A stretch of DNA of 64,000 nucleotides from Caloramator mitchellensis (lineage in GTDB: Bacteria > Bacillota > Clostridia > Clostridiales > Caloramatoraceae): the NCBI RefSeq assembly GCF_001440545.1, contig NZ_LKHP01000007.1, positions 54,030 to 118,029 on the forward strand. Reading direction: 5' to 3'. The position numbers and the translations under genes are program-made. The notes under the pieces were generated by a model that saw nothing but the letters and a program-made list of their open reading frames with translations, was not told where the DNA came from and did no database searches. This document shows, one piece after another, positions 25,256-34,810 of the stretch (its first letter is position 1; each line of letters starts with the position of its first letter).

Positions 25256-27052
25256 TTATTTTGATGGTATCTTTGTGTATGGAATTGTGGCGGAAACAGG
25301 ATATTTACTCCTATCAAAGCTATGGTCAAGCAAAATTTGATTATCTGTTATATTGAAATACCTATAGCTCAAAACATCTATCGCCCCACCGTTTACCACA
25401 GGGTCATCAAAAGTTACATCCACATGATACCACTGCCCATCAAGCTTTACTAAATTCCACGTGTGAGGGATACCATTTGCATATCCAAATACCATTTTAT
25501 TTTCAACGCCTGCCATCTTTAAAAGTATGTTAAAAGCTGTCGCATATCCATCACAAACTGCAATACCCTTTATCAATGCTCCATAGGCATTATGTGAGTC
25601 AGCAGGAACAGTATCAGATAAAACATTTTGATAATCATACTTTGTGTTGTTTACAATATAATCGTGTATGGCTATTTCTTTTTCATAATCGCTCATGCCT
25701 TCCTTAATAATGCTTCCTATAATTTCCTTTGCCCTGTCTTCAACGGCTTTTCTTTTATAAAACAACACATCCAAAGGGAAGGTATATTTAATCAAAACTG
25801 TGACATTAGGACCTAGCGATAAGTATCCATAGGATTGCAGATAGTATAACTCCCCATTATCCTCAAGGACCTTTCCTATATAATCAAACACTATCCCTGG
25901 ATTTTCATATAAAAGAGTATCTGAAAATTTGATATCAATCCTGTCTTTAAAATTATATATAGCATCTTTTATAACAGCGTAAAGCTCTTCTTTATTTTTT
26001 GCAATCTGTCTTGCTTCAGGATTTTTGTATTCATACAGGTCAACATACTTAAAGCTAAAGTCAACAATAACCTGATTTGGAATTGTTTTAAGCTGATACA
26101 ATTTGTATGAGAACCCGTTCAAAAAATACCTGCTACTAGACAAATCTATCGAATGAACTATATCTTTAAAATTATAACTTGAGTTATAATTATTTATTTT
26201 AATAGAAGCAGTCGGCGTTTTGGTTCTTATTAAATTTAACAGTATACTTTCAAGCTCGGTTTTATTATTTGCTATATATCCAGCTGGTTTATATTTAACA
26301 TAAACATACGATAAAGTCCTGGATTTTTTCACGTATCTAATCTCTGAAACTATATACTTTGCATTTTTATATTTTGTCATTATGCCCTTTACTGTTCCAT
26401 TTAAATCAAACTTTGAATAATCGTATCCCGATAGCCTAATCGTAGTTTTTTTATGCAATAACCCATCCTTTAATATGTTATAATACTTGGCTTCAGGAGT
26501 TTTGTATCCATACAAATCAATATACTTAAAGCTAAAGTCAACAATAACCTGATTTGGAATCGTTTTAAGCTGATACAATTTGTATGAAAAACCGTTTAAA
26601 AAATACCTGCTATTAGACAAATCTATCGAATGAACTATATCTTTAAAATTATAACTTGAGTTATAATTATTTATTTTAATAGAAGCAGTCGGCGTTTTGG
26701 TTCTTATTAAATTTAACAGTATACTTTCAAGCTCGGTTTTATTATTTGCTATATATCCTGCTGGTTTATATTTAACATAAACATACGATAAAGTCCTGGA
26801 TTTTTTCACGTATCTAATCTCTGAAACTATATACTTTGCATTTTTATATTTTGTCATTATACCCTTTACTGTTCCATTTAAATCAAACTTTGAATAATCG
26901 TATCCCGATAGCCTAATCGTAGTTTTTTTATGCAATAACCCATCCTTTAATATGTTATAATACTTGTTGTAATATGTATTACTCGCAGCAGATATATTTA
27001 TATTCAGCAAACAAGTAAAAATCAAAAGAAGAATAAGGACCTTTTTTTTCAC
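25256..27052 (-). CDS. Secreted protein with two tandem 159-aa repeats and a transglutaminase-like domain
   Basis: The 598-aa protein has a signal peptide (about 1-23), two almost identical repeats (about 30-188 and 189-347), a third divergent segment (about 350-430) and a C-terminal transglutaminase-like domain (about 445-575). The Cys-His-Asp triad is visible: AVCDGYA (Cys500), PHTWN and HVDVTFDDP. Related domains act as cysteine proteases or cross-linking enzymes at the cell surface. The repeats hold many Tyr and Lys (VKKSRTLSYVYVKYKPAGYI) and may bind the wall. The substrate is unknown. The DNA of the repeats differs at few positions, so the duplication is recent. Confidence 0.85.
   Translation of the reverse strand: MKKKVLILLLIFTCLLNINISAASNTYYNKYYNILKDGLLHKKTTIRLSGYDYSKFDLNGTVKGIMTKYKNAKYIVSEIRYVKKSRTLSYVYVKYKPAGYIANNKTELESILLNLIRTKTPTASIKINNYNSSYNFKDIVHSIDLSNSRYFLNGFSYKLYQLKTIPNQVIVDFSFKYIDLYGYKTPEAKYYNILKDGLLHKKTTIRLSGYDYSKFDLNGTVKGIMTKYKNAKYIVSEIRYVKKSRTLSYVYVKYKPAGYIANNKTELESILLNLIRTKTPTASIKINNYNSSYNFKDIVHSIDLSSSRYFLNGFSYKLYQLKTIPNQVIVDFSFKYVDLYEYKNPEARQIAKNKEELYAVIKDAIYNFKDRIDIKFSDTLLYENPGIVFDYIGKVLEDNGELYYLQSYGYLSLGPNVTVLIKYTFPLDVLFYKRKAVEDRAKEIIGSIIKEGMSDYEKEIAIHDYIVNNTKYDYQNVLSDTVPADSHNAYGALIKGIAVCDGYATAFNILLKMAGVENKMVFGYANGIPHTWNLVKLDGQWYHVDVTFDDPVVNGGAIDVLSYRYFNITDNQILLDHSFDRSKYPVSATIPYTKIPSK
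26013..26966 (-). repeat. Tandem duplication, two adjoining 477-bp units inside one gene
   Basis: Unit 1 is 26490-26966 and unit 2 is 26013-26489. They are directly adjacent and in frame (159 codons). By eye they differ at little more than a dozen positions, mostly in the part near 26013-26140 and its counterpart. Confidence 0.95.
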
Positions 27053-27209
27053 CTTCCCACCCCCTTATCAAGCAAGTTACTACTATTTTACATTGTAGGA
27101 TTAAAATTATCAACACAAATATATAAAAGCATTATTTTACATAATTTACTAATTAATTATCACATATTAATACAATTAAATCAAGCAAAATAAATGAAGG
27201 GTGATTTAT

Positions 27210-27911
27210 ATGAGAATATATGTTGATATCGATTTGGACTTTTTAGTAAAACCAATAAAACAGGAAGGAATAAATAATATTAGAAAATATAAGGGTGAAG
27301 ACTGCACTGTTTCAAATGTTGAGAATTTTATTTCAACATTGAACAATCTTAGACTTTTGAAGGCAAAGCAAAAAAAGTTTTTCACAAATCATAAAAAATC
27401 ATACACATACTGGTGGATAAATAGAAGCCTTAATAATACACTTATCCACATCGATGCCCACAGCGACCTTTATAGAAATAAGCAAAGGGATTTAACGCTG
27501 CTAAGCGATACGGATATGAACTGCGATGATTATATATGGTATGCCATAAGGGATGGATTTATTGAAAAAATATATTGGGTTGTCCCAGATGATTCATATA
27601 ATCTATGCGACGAAAGTGTGGTTAAGAAATTTGTCCCATCAGATGTTTTGGTAGAGATGAGCATGAAGGAAAATCAAGTAGATTTTTTATTAGAAGTTAT
27701 AACAAGATATGGAATTAAGAAAATACAATACACCGTCCTTCATCTTAATCAACTTCCTCGTTTTGATTCCATCGACCTTTTAACCGTTGCAACTTCACCT
27801 GAATTTTACTCCGATAAGGCTGATGAACATATTTTTAAAGCCCTGCGCCTTTTAGGTGCATCGGAGGATGAAATCAAGAGGATTATGCAGTTTCATCAGG
27901 AGATTTGCTAA
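27210..27911 (+). CDS. UPF0489-like protein (arginase-fold pattern)
   Basis: The ATG at 27210 is preferred over the GTG at 27201, because AGGGTG then lies 6 nt upstream. The 233-aa protein opens with IYVDIDLDFLV and contains LIHIDAHSDLYRNK near residue 80. Such Asp/His-rich strands resemble the metal-binding motifs of the ureohydrolase (arginase) fold and of UPF0489 proteins. An enzymatic role on a C-N bond is possible, but no substrate can be named. The gene stands alone and ends in a strong terminator. Confidence 0.6.
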   Translation: MRIYVDIDLDFLVKPIKQEGINNIRKYKGEDCTVSNVENFISTLNNLRLLKAKQKKFFTNHKKSYTYWWINRSLNNTLIHIDAHSDLYRNKQRDLTLLSDTDMNCDDYIWYAIRDGFIEKIYWVVPDDSYNLCDESVVKKFVPSDVLVEMSMKENQVDFLLEVITRYGIKKIQYTVLHLNQLPRFDSIDLLTVATSPEFYSDKADEHIFKALRLLGASEDEIKRIMQFHQEIC

Positions 27912-27966
27912 AAAGGGCTTTGCAAACCTGTTAAGTTTAACTTTCAAGGTTTGCAAAGCCCCTTTT
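27911..27966. terminator. Strong bidirectional terminator
   Basis: GGGCTTTGCAAACCT and AGGTTTGCAAAGCCC form a 15-bp stem flanked by AAAA and TTTT. It ends the plus-strand gene at 27911. On the minus strand it overlaps the panD stop codon and would end the pan operon. Confidence 0.9.
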
Positions 27967-28345
27967 AAATAGTCATCTTGGCTTCTTCGTGCAAAAACTT
28001 CTCAATTCTATTGTTTTCATCCACCAACACAACCTTTGGCTTTAAGCTTTTAGCCTCATTTTCATCCACAAAGCAATATGCCATAATAATTACTTTATCG
28101 CCTGGATGAACCATTCTCGCTGCAGCACCATTAAGGCAAATGTCCCCTTTGCCTCTTTCTCCCTTAATGATATAAGTATCAAATCTTTTGCCATTGTTTA
28201 TATTTACAATCTGCACTCTTTCATTTTCCAAAAGGCCTGCGGCATCCATCAAATCCTCATCAATTGTAATGCTTCCAACATAGTTTAAATTAGCCTCTGT
28301 AACAGTTGCCCTGTGTATCTTAGATTTCAACATATTAAGTAACAT
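27965..28345 (-). CDS. panD: Aspartate 1-decarboxylase
   Basis: The 126-aa pro-enzyme makes beta-alanine from aspartate for pantothenate. The self-cleavage site is visible as Gly24-Ser25 in NYVGSITID, the same numbering as in well-known PanD proteins, which supports the start at 28345. AGGAGG lies 7 nt before this ATG. The Ser25 becomes the pyruvoyl cofactor after cleavage. Conserved blocks KIHRATVT and [17 protein letters not shown] are present. It is the last gene of the pan operon; a short palindromic repeat (28361-28376) separates it from panC. Confidence 0.96.
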   Translation of the reverse strand: MLLNMLKSKIHRATVTEANLNYVGSITIDEDLMDAAGLLENERVQIVNINNGKRFDTYIIKGERGKGDICLNGAAARMVHPGDKVIIMAYCFVDENEAKSLKPKVVLVDENNRIEKFLHEEAKMTI

Positions 28346-28360
28346 ACAACTCCTCCTTTG

Positions 28361-28376
28361 GTGCCTGGCACTTAAG
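28361..28376 (-). repeat. Copy of the GTGCCTGGCAC palindromic repeat between panC and panD
   Basis: GTGCCTGGCACTTAAG here is identical, on the opposite strand, to 45393-45408. The 11-bp core is palindromic apart from its central base. Confidence 0.7.
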
Positions 28377-28377
28377 A

Positions 28378-29223
28378 TTAAGATTTTATAGTCATGTTAT
28401 CTATAAGCCTTGTTTTTCCAATCTTAACCGCAAGCGCTATTAAAACTTCACCTTCTACAATTTCAACCGGCTTTAAATTTTCAACATCTACAAATTCTAC
28501 ATAGTCTATCTTTGCATCCTTTGCTGTTTTAATTAAATTTATCATCTCTTCTTTTATTTTGTTTGCATTTCTTTCACCTTCATTAATCATCTTTTCAGCA
28601 AGTTTAAGCGACTTATAAAGGACAAGTGCCTGCTTTCTCTCATCTTGGTTAAGGTAAGTATTCCTTGAGCTCATAGCAAGCCCATCATCTTCCCTTACTA
28701 TAGGGCAGCCTATAACCTCAACATCCATATTCAAATCCTTAACCATCCTCTTTATAACAGCAAGCTGCTGGGCATCCTTTTGCCCAAAATATGCTCTGTC
28801 CGGTTTAACAATGTTGAATAATTTGGTTACAACAGTTGCTACACCCCTGAAATGCCCTGGTCTTGAGGCACCGCAAAGCCCCTCCGTTAAGTTAAACACA
28901 TCTATATATGTTGAGTAATTATCTCCATACATATCATCCTTATCTGGAATAAACATAATATCGCATCCTGCATTCATGCATATTTTTTTATCTCTTTCCT
29001 CGTCCCTTGGGTATCTTTCAAAATCCTCATTAGGTCCAAATTGGGTAGGATTTACAAATACGCTTACAACTACAACATTGTTTTCCCTTCTTGCGTATTC
29101 TATAAGGCTTTTATGCCCATCATGCAGATATCCCATGGTAGGAACAAAACCTACGCTCTTTCCATTTAACTTAACCTCGTTTATTTTATTTTTCATCTCT
29201 TTTACACTTCTTATAACTTCCAT
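28378..29223 (-). CDS. panC: Pantothenate synthetase
   Basis: The 281-aa enzyme joins pantoate and beta-alanine with ATP. Signature blocks are all present: [17 protein letters not shown] (ATP-binding HIGH-like motif), [44 protein letters not shown] and AMSSRNTYL (KMSKS-like). Length is normal. The ATG at 29223 has AGGAGG upstream. It lies between panB and panD in the same operon. Confidence 0.97.
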   Translation of the reverse strand: MEVIRSVKEMKNKINEVKLNGKSVGFVPTMGYLHDGHKSLIEYARRENNVVVVSVFVNPTQFGPNEDFERYPRDEERDKKICMNAGCDIMFIPDKDDMYGDNYSTYIDVFNLTEGLCGASRPGHFRGVATVVTKLFNIVKPDRAYFGQKDAQQLAVIKRMVKDLNMDVEVIGCPIVREDDGLAMSSRNTYLNQDERKQALVLYKSLKLAEKMINEGERNANKIKEEMINLIKTAKDAKIDYVEFVDVENLKPVEIVEGEVLIALAVKIGKTRLIDNMTIKS

Positions 29224-29233
29224 CGCCGACCTC

Positions 29234-30070
29234 CTAATAAAGTTTCTTTATCTCTTCAACAACTTCTTTGTTTATTTTAAAAGAATGAACCTCATCAGGA
29301 AATATTTCATTTTGAACATCCTCTATATATTCCTTTATTCCCGCCTTAATCTCTTCTCCGAGGCTTCTGTATCTTTTTACAAACTTAGGAGTAAAGTCGC
29401 TAAATAATCCCAGCATGTCGTTTACTACCAATATCTGACCATCGCAATATTTTCCTGCACCAATTCCTATCGTTGGAATTGAAACTGATTCAGTTATAAT
29501 CCTCGCAACCTCATCTGGAACTGCTTCTAATACTATTGAAAAGCAACCTGCATCCTCAAGGTATTTTGCATCATCTATAAGCCTTTTAATTTGTTCCTTT
29601 GATTTTCCTTGAACCTTGAATCCTCCAAGCATATTAACCGATTGAGGAGTAAGCCCTATATGCCCCATCACAGGGATTTGAGCCTTTATAATGGCTTTAA
29701 CCTTATCTAAAACATCTAAGCCTCCCTCAAGTTTTACGGCGTGACATCCTCCCTCTTGAACTAGTCTTCCTGCATTCCTTATAGATTCTTCAATTGAAAC
29801 ATGGTATGAAAGAAATGGCATATCTCCAACAATAAGTGCATTTTTAGCTCCACGACTTACCGCCTTTATATGATGCACCATATCGTCAACAGTAACTGAT
29901 AATGTATTCTCATAACCTAATGCAACCATCCCTAATGAATCTCCAACTAAAATACCATCAATTCCAGCTTCATCAACAAGTTTTGCCGTGGAATAATCAT
30001 AGGCTGTTAACATCGTAAGCTTTTTACCCTTTTCCTTTGCTTCTTTGAATGTTGCCACTGTATTTTTCAT
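29234..30070 (-). CDS. panB: 3-methyl-2-oxobutanoate hydroxymethyltransferase
   Basis: The 278-aa enzyme adds a hydroxymethyl group from methylene-tetrahydrofolate to ketoisovalerate to form ketopantoate. Motifs include [27 protein letters not shown] (metal-binding Asp), VKLEGG and [11 protein letters not shown], as well as IGIGAG. ATG 30070 is preferred to the GTG at 30079 because GGGGTG then has a 6-nt spacing. The upstream gene stops 1 bp before it, so the two are coupled. Confidence 0.96.
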   Translation of the reverse strand: MKNTVATFKEAKEKGKKLTMLTAYDYSTAKLVDEAGIDGILVGDSLGMVALGYENTLSVTVDDMVHHIKAVSRGAKNALIVGDMPFLSYHVSIEESIRNAGRLVQEGGCHAVKLEGGLDVLDKVKAIIKAQIPVMGHIGLTPQSVNMLGGFKVQGKSKEQIKRLIDDAKYLEDAGCFSIVLEAVPDEVARIITESVSIPTIGIGAGKYCDGQILVVNDMLGLFSDFTPKFVKRYRSLGEEIKAGIKEYIEDVQNEIFPDEVHSFKINKEVVEEIKKLY

Positions 30071-30071
30071 A

Positions 30072-30908
30072 TCATTCACCCCTTAACAAATTTTCTATAG
30101 CTTCTAACTTTTCATCCTTATATTCAATCTTACCTTTTTCTATTTCAACGGCTGCTAAACCTAATAACCGATAAATATGCTCAAAATCATCTAAATTATC
30201 AAGGTGCAATTTTATAGTTCCTGCATCCCTTCTTAAAATAGGTCCTGTAAGTGCACCTTCAATTCCCTTTTCCCTAATATTTGATACTGCACCCTTCATC
30301 AAAGGATAGATTGCATCAACAATATACTTTTCATCCATTCCGCAATCCAATAAAATTTCCTTTGCTATTTTAGCAATGGATACTATATAATTTGATGCAA
30401 AAACAGCTGCAGCATGATACTTTGCCTTGTTCTTATTGTCTATGACAAAATACTTTAGTTTTGCTGCGTTCAAAAAATATTTTATTTTATCTATATTTTC
30501 TCCTTCAACAGAAAAAACAACCTCATTTAAGAAAGTAAAACAATTCCTATCCGTAAATGGAAACAATGGATGAAGTGAATAGGTATCCGCGTCTAAATGC
30601 TTTGCTCCTTGAAAAATGTCAGAGCCTAAACATCCGCTCATATGGAATATGTTTTTGCCTTTTAAATCGTATTTTTTAATTCTCTCCCAAACCTCTGATA
30701 TGACCCCGTCTGGGGTTGTGATGAATATGTAGTTGCAATCATTTACAAGTTCTTCAATATCCATAGCTTTTGAACCTGTAAACTCTGCTGCGCTTTGAGA
30801 TGATTCGATTGACCTGCTGTAAAATCCAGCAATATCAAGACCGTTTTCCTTTAGATAGCGTCCGAAGGCAGAACCCACCTTTCCAGCGCCAATAAATCCA
30901 ATCTTCAT
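30072..30908 (-). CDS. Rossmann-fold/DUF2520 reductase, probable ketopantoate reductase (PanG type)
   Basis: The 278-aa protein starts [19 protein letters not shown], a NAD(P)-binding Rossmann motif, and continues with FITTPDGVI and HPLFPF, typical of the Rossmann-like plus DUF2520 family. The helical second domain contains [19 protein letters not shown] family of this kind, called PanG in Francisella and some Firmicutes, reduces ketopantoate to pantoate in place of PanE. No panE-like gene is in the operon, and this gene heads panB-panC-panD, so that role is likely. Start chosen at ATG 30908 (GAGGTG spacing). Confidence 0.8.
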   Translation of the reverse strand: MKIGFIGAGKVGSAFGRYLKENGLDIAGFYSRSIESSQSAAEFTGSKAMDIEELVNDCNYIFITTPDGVISEVWERIKKYDLKGKNIFHMSGCLGSDIFQGAKHLDADTYSLHPLFPFTDRNCFTFLNEVVFSVEGENIDKIKYFLNAAKLKYFVIDNKNKAKYHAAAVFASNYIVSIAKIAKEILLDCGMDEKYIVDAIYPLMKGAVSNIREKGIEGALTGPILRRDAGTIKLHLDNLDDFEHIYRLLGLAAVEIEKGKIEYKDEKLEAIENLLRGE

Positions 30909-30961
30909 TTTAGACACCTCTTTAAATTAAAGTCCCATTCCTTAGGATATGGGCTAAATAT

Positions 30962-30990
30962 ATTCTATCACTTTTTTTAAATGTTAACAA
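30962..30990 (-). promoter_or_regulatory. Promoter of the pantothenate operon
   Basis: On the minus strand TTGTTA (30985-30990) is 17 nt from TAGAAT (30962-30967). A short CCCAT/ATGGG stem-loop lies in the leader (about 30927-30948). Confidence 0.55.
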
Positions 30991-31066
30991 TAAATCAATA
31001 TTTTTTGCTTTTTTTTAGAATAGAAATGTAATAAAATATACTCAAGAATGCAAAGAGGTGGTTAAA

Positions 31067-32953
31067 TTGCGAAGAAGAAGAGGAAAAAACAAAACCCCTG
31101 CGGTTTACAAATATATATTTCTTGCAGCTATTCTTTTATCGATAGTCTCATATTTCATGTTTCTAATTCCATCAAAAATTGATTGCGGAATTGTTATCGA
31201 AAAAAAGCAATACAAGAACTACACAAGGATTAAAGTTTTATACGATTCTAAGACAAGGTGGGTTACTATAAGCAAAAAATTTAATATTGATGGCGTTGCG
31301 TTGGATATCGATTTAAAGGGCATTAGAGTCGTTAAAGTAACACCACTTAAGTCTGAAAAAGGAAGAGTTTATGAAAAGGATACTAAAAGCATAAATATAA
31401 ACGATAAATATTTTGACTTTGCAGATAAAGTGAGTTACTTCCTGAAAGAAAGCGGCGAATACAAAGAGGTAAAATCAAATATAGTAATTGTAGGCCATTC
31501 AAATTATACATTTTTACTCAATGCTGATAATAAAATAAAGGCTGTTATCTCAGAAGGTTTTCCTGAAATAAATAACATAAGAGTTGGTATTTCAAATTCA
31601 GAATTTACCTCACTTGAACACAAAAGCATAATATTAACTTCAAAAAAACCTTTGAATATTGTGTCAGAGGATTTTAATATTAGCACAAAGAAAAAGGAAA
31701 CTGTAACAATAACTTTATCTGGCGGAAAGATGAAACTTATAATTGAATCACCAAAGGACGCTTATCAGCCTCGAAAAGATACATTAATCACAAATAAGAG
31801 AGTTTTTATTACTGCTTCAGAATCTCCAATGAAACTAACTTCTCTTCAAAGAAATAACGGCTACATTCCAGAATACTATGGAACGCTTGAAATTTTCATT
31901 AAAGATAATAAATTTAGAATGATTAACGAGCTTAGCATAGAAGACTACCTAAAATATGTAGTCCCTTCAGAAATGCCTGGTTTTGGCGGATTAGAAGGGT
32001 ATAAAGTTCAGACTGTTGCTGCAAGAACATATGCCTTTTCCGAAATACTTGGAGGAAGATTTTCAAAATATGGGTTTAATATAGATGACACAACAAATAG
32101 TCAAGTATACAACGAAAGACCTACCAATGAACTATGCATTCAAGCAATCCAAGAAACAAAGGGAAAGGTATTAGCATATGGCAATAAAATAATAGATGCA
32201 AAATACTACTCCACATCCTGTGGATTAGGTGCACCATATAATGAAATTTACCCAGAGGGTCAATCATCCAACCCTAAACCCTATCTAGAGTTTGTCGATT
32301 TTACCAAAAAAAATATAAATGGAATCCAATCCACTGAAGACGCGGCAAGGTTTTTCAAAGACTGGACTATAAATGCCTACGATTCAAACTCTCCATATTT
32401 TAGGTGGAAATTAACCTTAACCTATAATGAGCTTATTTCAGCAATAAACAAAAATATATATCAAAGATATACTAAAAATCCCGATGCTTTCAAAGAAAAG
32501 TGGATATTTAACTTTTACCGCAAAGCAAAAATTTCAGAGGAAGGTATAAGCAAAATAAAGGATATATATATAAGTAAACGCGGAAAATCCGGTGTTATTC
32601 AAGAGCTTATAATAGAAACCGAAGATAAAACACTTAAGATTATTGGTTCTTCAAATATTAAATCGCTCTTTATCCCAAAGGATGATTTTATTGTGGAAAC
32701 AATAACAGGGCTTAAGCTTAAGAATATTTCATCGCTTCCATCTCCATTTTTTACATTAGATAAGCTCTCAACCGAAAGAGGAATAAAGAGCTTAACCATA
32801 TATGGTGGAGGATATGGCCACGGAGTCGGAATGAGCCAATATGGAGCTATGAACCTTGCAAATCAAGGCAAAAAATACACCGAAATATTGAATATATTTT
32901 ATAAGGATACTGAAATAAAAGACTATAATGATGTAATAACGAACTCTTTTTAA
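31067..32953 (+). CDS. SpoIID/LytB-domain protein (peptidoglycan-related)
   Basis: The start is placed at TTG 31067 (GAGGTGG with 5-nt spacing); the frame opens at GTG 31058, which falls inside the ribosome-binding site. The 628-aa protein has one N-terminal membrane helix (about 14-34), a long extracytoplasmic region and a split SpoIID domain (SIEDYLKYVVPSEMPG, VQTVAARTYAFSEI, YYSTSCGLG and the ending GGGYGHGVGMSQYGAM). SpoIID is a lytic transglycosylase used in spore engulfment; LytB is an amidase enhancer. The larger size (SpoIID is about 340 aa) argues for a paralogue. Confidence 0.88.
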   Translation: MRRRRGKNKTPAVYKYIFLAAILLSIVSYFMFLIPSKIDCGIVIEKKQYKNYTRIKVLYDSKTRWVTISKKFNIDGVALDIDLKGIRVVKVTPLKSEKGRVYEKDTKSININDKYFDFADKVSYFLKESGEYKEVKSNIVIVGHSNYTFLLNADNKIKAVISEGFPEINNIRVGISNSEFTSLEHKSIILTSKKPLNIVSEDFNISTKKKETVTITLSGGKMKLIIESPKDAYQPRKDTLITNKRVFITASESPMKLTSLQRNNGYIPEYYGTLEIFIKDNKFRMINELSIEDYLKYVVPSEMPGFGGLEGYKVQTVAARTYAFSEILGGRFSKYGFNIDDTTNSQVYNERPTNELCIQAIQETKGKVLAYGNKIIDAKYYSTSCGLGAPYNEIYPEGQSSNPKPYLEFVDFTKKNINGIQSTEDAARFFKDWTINAYDSNSPYFRWKLTLTYNELISAINKNIYQRYTKNPDAFKEKWIFNFYRKAKISEEGISKIKDIYISKRGKSGVIQELIIETEDKTLKIIGSSNIKSLFIPKDDFIVETITGLKLKNISSLPSPFFTLDKLSTERGIKSLTIYGGGYGHGVGMSQYGAMNLANQGKKYTEILNIFYKDTEIKDYNDVITNSF

Positions 32954-33831
32954 AAAATCCCCTCCAAATCAAAATTTGGAACATATTCCTCCGTTGCACT
33001 TTCGTATTCTTGAAAATATCCATTTTCTAATCCATTCAAAAGGGCGTAATCCACAAGCGATTCATAGTGAAGTGGATTTACCCTTTTATTTATTTCTTGG
33101 AATTCAACAGCCCTATACATAGGAGTATACTGGCACATTATATTAAAATAAACGCTTCTTGGGAGATTCTTAGCCACCCAATCGATTATTTTCTTAGAAT
33201 CAAACAAAAGCCCCGGAAGCATCATATGCCTTATCATCAGTCCCTTTTTTAAAAGACCATCCTCAAATATGGGTTCTCCTACCTGCCTATACATTTCTAA
33301 AACTGCTTCTGTTGCAACCTTAAAATAACCTGGAGCATTAGAATACTTAATGCTGTATTTGTCGTCATAATACTTTATATCAGGCAGATAAATGTCAACA
33401 AGTCCCTCAAGTTCCTTTAATCCTTCGACGTTTTCATATCCATTTGAATTATATACTATGGGTATACTAAGCCCGTTTTCTTTTGCTAATATAAGAGCCT
33501 CTTTTATTTGCAAAATATAATGCGTCGGCGTTACAAGATTTATATTGTGGGCACCCTTTTCCTGCAACCTTAAAAATATTTTTGAAAGTTCATTTGTTGT
33601 AACTTCTACTCCAAAACCCTCATGGCTTATCTTAAAGTTTTGGCAAAATACGCATTTTAAATTACAATTCGAGAAGAAAACTGTTCCTGAACCATTTTCT
33701 CCAGAGATTGATGGTTCTTCCCACTGGTGTAAAAAGGCCTTTGCAACTTTAACTGTATAAATTGAATTACAATATCCTTTATTAACATTTCTATCAACTC
33801 TACAGCTTCTTGGACACAAATTACAGCTCAT
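32950..33831 (-). CDS. Radical SAM protein, PflX/PflA-like
   Basis: The 293-aa protein has an N-terminal Cys-rich segment (CNLCPRSCRVDR..GYC) and the radical SAM cluster motif CNLKCVFC. Blocks such as NLVTPTHYILQI and YLPDIKYYDDKY match the family once named PflX (COG1313), related to pyruvate formate-lyase activases. The target protein is unknown. No glycyl-radical enzyme gene is nearby. Its stop overlaps the end of the convergent SpoIID-type gene by 4 bp. Confidence 0.85.
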   Translation of the reverse strand: MSCNLCPRSCRVDRNVNKGYCNSIYTVKVAKAFLHQWEEPSISGENGSGTVFFSNCNLKCVFCQNFKISHEGFGVEVTTNELSKIFLRLQEKGAHNINLVTPTHYILQIKEALILAKENGLSIPIVYNSNGYENVEGLKELEGLVDIYLPDIKYYDDKYSIKYSNAPGYFKVATEAVLEMYRQVGEPIFEDGLLKKGLMIRHMMLPGLLFDSKKIIDWVAKNLPRSVYFNIMCQYTPMYRAVEFQEINKRVNPLHYESLVDYALLNGLENGYFQEYESATEEYVPNFDLEGIF

Positions 33832-33913
33832 CTAATCACCTTTTTCATAAATTTTATATTACTAAATAGAATTATATCAAAAAATTATATTATAAAATAC
33901 ACAAAGTCAATAT

Positions 33914-33992
33914 AAAAACGCCATAATTGATTTCAAAAGGCATCTCCCATAAAACAAGAGAAAAACAAATACCTGAGAAATCAATTATGGCG
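33914..33992 (-). terminator. Inverted repeat with 16-bp arms and 42-nt loop, probable terminator
   Basis: CGCCATAATTGATTTC (33919-33934) is perfectly repeated in reverse at 33977-33992. On the minus strand the stem is followed by TTTTTATA, directly after the stop of the membrane protein gene at 34001. The loop is unusually long for a plain terminator. Confidence 0.6.
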
Positions 33993-34000
33993 CTAATAAT

Positions 34001-34666
34001 TCAAACAAACATTTTTCTATACTTATAACCCATATAAATAGTGTATATTGTCGTTACAAGCATTATAAAGCCGAGAACTGTTGAACCTATAAATATAGTT
34101 CTTACAAATTCAATGGATCTATTATACTGCTGTGCCAAACTCATAAAAAATTCAGTTGGATTGTTTCTAACCAAGTAAGCATTTTTCAACACAATAGTTG
34201 AAGTTAACAAGCTCATAGGCATGACAGATAAACCTAATATAAGTCCATTAAGCGACCTCTTTCTCATCCCTCTTAGTCCTAAGAATATAGGAAGAATCAT
34301 TAATAAAGGAAGTAAAGCTGAAAGATACTGTGGTGCTAATATCATGAAAAGCATACAACTGATAGTATACATAAGCATAAAATACTTAAGTGGCTTAAGT
34401 CCATCAGTAAAATCATATACTGCAGCATTGCAATATCTTAAAAACACTTCTAATTTTTTCTTAAAATCTTTTTCCTCATTTAAAAGTTCCTTGCCTATTT
34501 TAATAACACTATCATAGGTTGCCCTTCTATTTTCTTTAACCTCTATATCTTTATATATAACTTTTATTCTTTCAATTTCATCGATATAGCCATCTTTGTT
34601 TTTCAAATTTGATTTTTCTACCCTTCTTTTTACATCGTCCATGAGAATAAAAAAGCTTTTGTCCAT
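34001..34666 (-). CDS. Membrane protein of 221 aa, unknown
   Basis: The N-terminal third (about 1-90) is charged and helical, probably cytoplasmic. Four membrane helices follow (about 92-108, 112-130, 135-157 and 190-212), with a loop containing YLVRNNPTEFFMSLAQQYNRS between the third and fourth. No known motif is recognised. The ATG is preceded by GGAGGG. It stands between the NSS transporter pair and a long inverted repeat, on the same strand as both. A terminator at 34678-34706 separates it from the transporter pair. Confidence 0.75.
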   Translation of the reverse strand: MDKSFFILMDDVKRRVEKSNLKNKDGYIDEIERIKVIYKDIEVKENRRATYDSVIKIGKELLNEEKDFKKKLEVFLRYCNAAVYDFTDGLKPLKYFMLMYTISCMLFMILAPQYLSALLPLLMILPIFLGLRGMRKRSLNGLILGLSVMPMSLLTSTIVLKNAYLVRNNPTEFFMSLAQQYNRSIEFVRTIFIGSTVLGFIMLVTTIYTIYMGYKYRKMFV

Positions 34667-34677
34667 AATGTCCCTCC

Positions 34678-34706
34678 AAAAAATGCCTCCCCAAAGAGGG
34701 AGGCAT
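34678..34706 (-). terminator. Terminator after the NSS transporter pair
   Basis: ATGCCTCCC and GGGAGGCAT form a 9-bp stem with a 6-nt loop, and six T follow on the minus strand. Confidence 0.88.
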
Positions 34707-34710
34707 AAAA

Positions 34711-34809
34711 TTATTTACTATGCTTTAGAAGTGAACTTAAAGTTACAGCAACAGCTGCTAAAATGACGCCCCAGGCAAGAACCATAAATGTTAATGCTCC
34801 ACCTGACAT
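34711..34809 (-). CDS. Tiny membrane subunit of NSS transporter (MetS-like, 32 aa)
   Basis: A 32-aa frame (starting MSGGALTFMVLAWGVILAAV and ending SSLLKHSK) begins 1 bp after the stop codon of the NSS transporter gene. AGGAGG, which also encodes the last Arg-Arg pair of the transporter, lies 6 nt before its ATG, so translation is coupled. It is one membrane helix with a short basic tail. Small subunits of this kind (MetS) accompany some bacterial NSS transporters of methionine and alanine. The size and position fit; the sequence match is by pattern only. Confidence 0.8.
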   Translation of the reverse strand: MSGGALTFMVLAWGVILAAVAVTLSSLLKHSK

Positions 34810-34810
34810 A

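Noticed and set aside
25256..27052. Possible CRISPR-like or satellite repeat from the strong repetition
   Set aside because: The repetition is a two-copy in-frame gene duplication with 477-bp units, not a short spaced array.
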